Under the pieces are notes generated by a model that had not been told where the DNA came from, searched no databases, and was given only the letters and a program-made list of their open reading frames with translations. A DNA stretch of 64,000 nucleotides. Origin: CAVQCT01 sp964371785. GTDB lineage: Bacteria > Zixibacteria > MSB-5A5 > GN15 > FEB-12. How positions within the stretch are numbered: position 1 is the first letter of the stretch; each line of letters starts with the position of its first letter. The stretch is from positions 124,001 through 188,000 of the forward strand of contig CAYJOL010000005.1 in the NCBI GenBank assembly GCA_964371785.1. The letters are read 5' to 3'. The position numbers and the translations under genes are program-made. Below, piece by piece: positions 61,662 through 64,000 of this stretch.

Positions 61662-62141
61662 TTATTTGCCTAATTGATCTATCCAGGGATTGATTGAGAA
61701 CTTGTCGGCCAGTTCTGTTTTGACTTTTTTCGCCTCGGCGTACGTTTGGAACTCTCCGATGCGGACGCGGTAGACCGTCGCGCCGCCGACCTGTACCGCA
61801 GTCAAAAACGGTTCATACCCCCGTTTGGTGTAGAGATCTATCAGTCGCCTGGCATCTTCCTGCCCGGTGGTGCCGGCTACCTGAACGGTAAAACCCTGTC
61901 CTTGCGGTTGTCGCGGCATATACCGTCCCGACATCTCGTCACTTGGAATCGCCCCAGCGTTTGCGCTGATACGCGTCGTATCAGGCGTCATATGCGTCAC
62001 CGTATCGACAACCGTGTCGACTACCGTGTCCCGCTGTGCCATCTCGTCCTGAAGCTTCTTCGCTTCTTCTTTCTTCTTTGAACAGCCGGCTGAAGCGACA
62101 GCTATCAGGACTATTAGAATAATATAGCGACGAATTCTCAT
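61662..62141 (-). CDS. SPOR-domain lipoprotein
   Basis: A 159-residue lipoprotein with the signal 'VLIAVASAGCSKKKEEAKKL', a charged linker and a C-terminal SPOR domain (about 80-155; 'FTVQVAGTTGQEDARRLIDLY' and 'VYRVRIGEFQTYAEAKKVK'), which binds denuded peptidoglycan at division sites. ATG 62141 with GGAGG four bases upstream is chosen over an ATG at 62186, so the lipobox stands near the start. The gene lies divergent from cysteine synthase. Confidence 0.88.
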   Translation of the reverse strand: MRIRRYIILIVLIAVASAGCSKKKEEAKKLQDEMAQRDTVVDTVVDTVTHMTPDTTRISANAGAIPSDEMSGRYMPRQPQGQGFTVQVAGTTGQEDARRLIDLYTKRGYEPFLTAVQVGGATVYRVRIGEFQTYAEAKKVKTELADKFSINPWIDQLGK

Positions 62142-62330
62142 TACACCTCCTGCCAAAGACCGAGCGCCGCTTGACGTCCCGCCCAATGCTCGTTGTATCC
62201 TATTATGATCAATGCTATTAAACTAGCCGGCCGGAGCTTGTCAAACTAAAAAACCACCGTTATTGCCAAAATTAAATAGTTGTATTTCGGGCCGGAATTG
62301 TATAACATCTGCAAACGTTAAGGATGGATA

Positions 62331-63317
62331 ATGCGAGTACACGAATCAATTCTTGATCTGATTGGTCGCACCCCTCTGGTGAGGCTTCGAACCGGACTAC
62401 CCGACGACGGCGCAAAGGCCTACGTCAAGCTTGAATTCTACAATCCGACCGGCTCCGTGAAAGACCGCATGACTTACCACATTATCAGGAAAGCTCTGGA
62501 TTCGGGAGTTATCAAGCCGGGTGATACGGTGATCGACAATACGTCAGGCAATACCGGGTCAGCGCTCGCGATGATGGCGGCGCTGATGGGTCTTAAGGCA
62601 ATTGTGACGACACCGGTCAAGACGAGCCAGGAAAAGGTCGATCTGATCCGATCTTATGGGGCCGAAGTAATAGTTACGCCGGAGGTCGAGGATCACAATG
62701 ACCCGGCTGGATGTTTCATGGTCGCCCGTCGACTCGCCAGGGAATGCGGCTATTTCGATCTAAACCAGTACGACAGTCAGGATAATGTGGAAGCGCATTA
62801 TGTCTCCACCGGGCCTGAGATCTGGGATGATACCGAAGGACGACTCACTCATTTCATCTGCGGCATTGGAACCGGCGGCACATTCTCCGGAACTGCCCAC
62901 TATCTTAAAGAGAAGAACCCAAACATTCGGACTATCGCCGTTGACCCCGAAGGATCGATCTTCGCCGAATTTATCAGAGGTAATCGACACGGTCAACCGT
63001 ACGCCTATAAAGTCGAGGGGATCGGGTCCGATGTCATCACTAAAGCGCTTCATCCGGATCTGGTCGATGAAGTGATCACGGTCTCAGATAAGGATTCTTT
63101 TAATCGAGCGCGATTGATCGCTCGTCGCGAAGGTATCTCCGGCGGCGGATCCTCCGGAGCGGTAGCGTATGCCATCGAAAAAGTGGCACATGATGCCCCG
63201 CCCGACTCAATCATAGTCGGTATTTTTGCGGATGCCGGCATACGATACTTGAGTAAGTGCTATAACGACTCGTGGATGCAGCAGCACGGGTACCTGCCCA
63301 AAACTGAAGTGAGTTAG
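62331..63317 (+). CDS. PLP-dependent cysteine synthase-family protein
   Basis: A 328-residue fold-type II PLP enzyme that makes cysteine from O-acetylserine (or a related acceptor) and sulfide. 'IGRTPLVRL' and the PLP-Lys segment 'NPTGSVKDRMTYHII' are at the start, 'NTSGNTGSALAMMAALMG' forms the substrate loop, and 'GIGTGGTFSGTAHYLKEKNP' holds the phosphate loop. 'GISGGGSSGAVAYAI' follows near the C-terminus. CBS-like cystathionine synthase activity is a possible alternative. A DUF1573-like gene begins six bases after its stop, so the two form an operon. Confidence 0.93.
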   Translation: MRVHESILDLIGRTPLVRLRTGLPDDGAKAYVKLEFYNPTGSVKDRMTYHIIRKALDSGVIKPGDTVIDNTSGNTGSALAMMAALMGLKAIVTTPVKTSQEKVDLIRSYGAEVIVTPEVEDHNDPAGCFMVARRLARECGYFDLNQYDSQDNVEAHYVSTGPEIWDDTEGRLTHFICGIGTGGTFSGTAHYLKEKNPNIRTIAVDPEGSIFAEFIRGNRHGQPYAYKVEGIGSDVITKALHPDLVDEVITVSDKDSFNRARLIARREGISGGGSSGAVAYAIEKVAHDAPPDSIIVGIFADAGIRYLSKCYNDSWMQQHGYLPKTEVS

Positions 63318-63323
63318 GTTATT

Positions 63324-64000
63324 ATGGCACGTGTGTTCATTCGATTTCTGACGATCATATCATTAGCCGTACCCGCGAGCCTGTCCGCACAGAAGATTAT
63401 GCAATACAATGATCAGGTTTTCGATTTTGGTCATGTCGGCATTGAATTTGTGCTTTTCCATCAGTATAAATACATCAACGAGACCTCCAACCCTATCCAC
63501 ATAATCGGTATGGATATCCCGTGCGATTGTTCCAACGTTGTCGCATCGGACACTGTGATCTACCCGGGCGATACTGCATACTTCCGCCTGGCGCTGTCGA
63601 CCCGTAATCTCTATGGTCCGACAAACAAATCATTCAAAGTTAAAACGGACAATCCCGAGGCTCCGGAGGTCCAGTTTTTCAATTTGTCAATTGTGGGCCA
63701 GTGGTTTAACGGTCTCAGACCGAACCCGCTCTCGCTGTTTTTCCTCCCCGGTAAAGCAAGCGACATTATATCCGTGCCTAACCAGAATTACTCCCGTACC
63801 GAAATAACCGATACTTACCCGTATGACACCACTTTTACATTCAGGATTTTGAAGAAATCGGCGGCCAAAGGGGAGCAGCTACAGATCGAAATCACGCCCA
63901 TCCCGAATCTGGAAAAAGGAACATATCAGTCCAATTTGACCCTTGAGATAGCCAAAGACGACGAAACCGCCACAATCCTGACTGTTCCTATTAAAATAGT
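63324..64000 (+). CDS. DUF1573-like exported protein, CDC type (3' end outside window)
   Basis: At least 225 residues are open to the window end with no stop. A signal peptide ends near 'ASLSAQK', followed by 'DQVFDFGHVGIEFVLFHQYK' and 'IPCDCSNVVAS' with CxC at about residues 67 and 69, the same spot as in the 42-44.6 kb set. A second Ig-like half ('NPLSLFFLPGKASD') follows. This is the fourth DUF1573-like gene of the window and lies directly behind the cysteine synthase gene. Function unknown. Confidence 0.88.
   Translation, partial: MARVFIRFLTIISLAVPASLSAQKIMQYNDQVFDFGHVGIEFVLFHQYKYINETSNPIHIIGMDIPCDCSNVVASDTVIYPGDTAYFRLALSTRNLYGPTNKSFKVKTDNPEAPEVQFFNLSIVGQWFNGLRPNPLSLFFLPGKASDIISVPNQNYSRTEITDTYPYDTTFTFRILKKSAAKGEQLQIEITPIPNLEKGTYQSNLTLEIAKDDETATILTVPIKI

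Noticed and set aside
62190..62330. Riboswitch upstream of cysteine synthase
   Set aside because: No SAM or T-box core motif and too little space for a full aptamer could be recognised.

Overview
The window reads as chromosomal DNA of an uncultured Gram-negative bacterium, most likely from the FCB side of the tree and possibly candidate phylum Zixibacteria. That placement is an inference. It rests on a secreted PQQ-type sugar dehydrogenase ending in dockerin-like 'DISDLVYFVEYMF..GGP' repeats, two GWxTD-domain exported proteins, several DUF1573 proteins, a DUF4919 protein, a two-CW protein and many signal or lipobox peptides. No phage, IS, integrase gene or CRISPR array was seen. Four tRNA genes are present (Thr-CGU, Leu-UAA, Tyr-GUA, Phe-GAA), none with an encoded CCA.

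Layout. 1-7.1 kb: glutamine synthetase with a CRP-like palindrome in front of it, a small membrane protein, tRNA-Thr, then a trehalose operon (DUF5752-like protein, TreT-type synthase, OtsB, OtsA). 7.1-15 kb: tRNA-Leu followed by two cargo segments, each ending in a direct-repeat copy of the 5' part of that tRNA; one carries a membrane/TPR protein, the other a heavy-metal RND efflux pair with a Cys-rich exported peptide. 15-17.5 kb: ArsR-type regulator with AHSA1/SRPBCC and VOC proteins. 17.8-21.3 kb: ammonium transporter with a porin-like partner, two Cys-rich exported peptides and a 155-bp palindromic tandem repeat. 21.3-29.1 kb: MATE exporter, K+-independent-type H+-pyrophosphatase, CDF transporter with three C-terminal domains, M48 lipoprotein protease, GNAT protein. 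29.3-32.7 kb: dTDP-deoxysugar genes rmlC-SDR-rmlD-rmlA without rmlB. 32.8-40.4 kb: DUF4919 protein, ROK kinase, HisRS, PlsC-like acyltransferase, exported bleomycin-hydrolase-type protease, GlcD-type oxidase. 40.5-44.6 kb: dockerin-tailed sugar dehydrogenase and three DUF1573 genes. 44.7-54.2 kb: a same-strand cluster of YIP1 protein, TolC, MacA-like adaptor, ABC ATPase, two permeases and two GWxTD proteins. 54.8-64 kb: lipoprotein, zinc-ribbon/PEGA/TPR protein with a two-CW protein, S9 peptidase, YjbQ, SPOR lipoprotein, cysteine synthase, and a fourth DUF1573-like gene running off the end.

The most unusual observation is the DUF1573 gene at 43852-44601. Its reading frame is interrupted by one TGA that falls exactly on the first Cys codon of the CxC motif conserved in its three relatives in this window, and the coding sequence stays conserved on both sides. 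This fits a selenocysteine (UxC) protein; a recent nonsense mutation is the main alternative. The second is the set of tRNA-Leu fragments at 9499-9534 and 14896-14920, which look like displaced attachment sites of two stacked elements that have lost their integrases.
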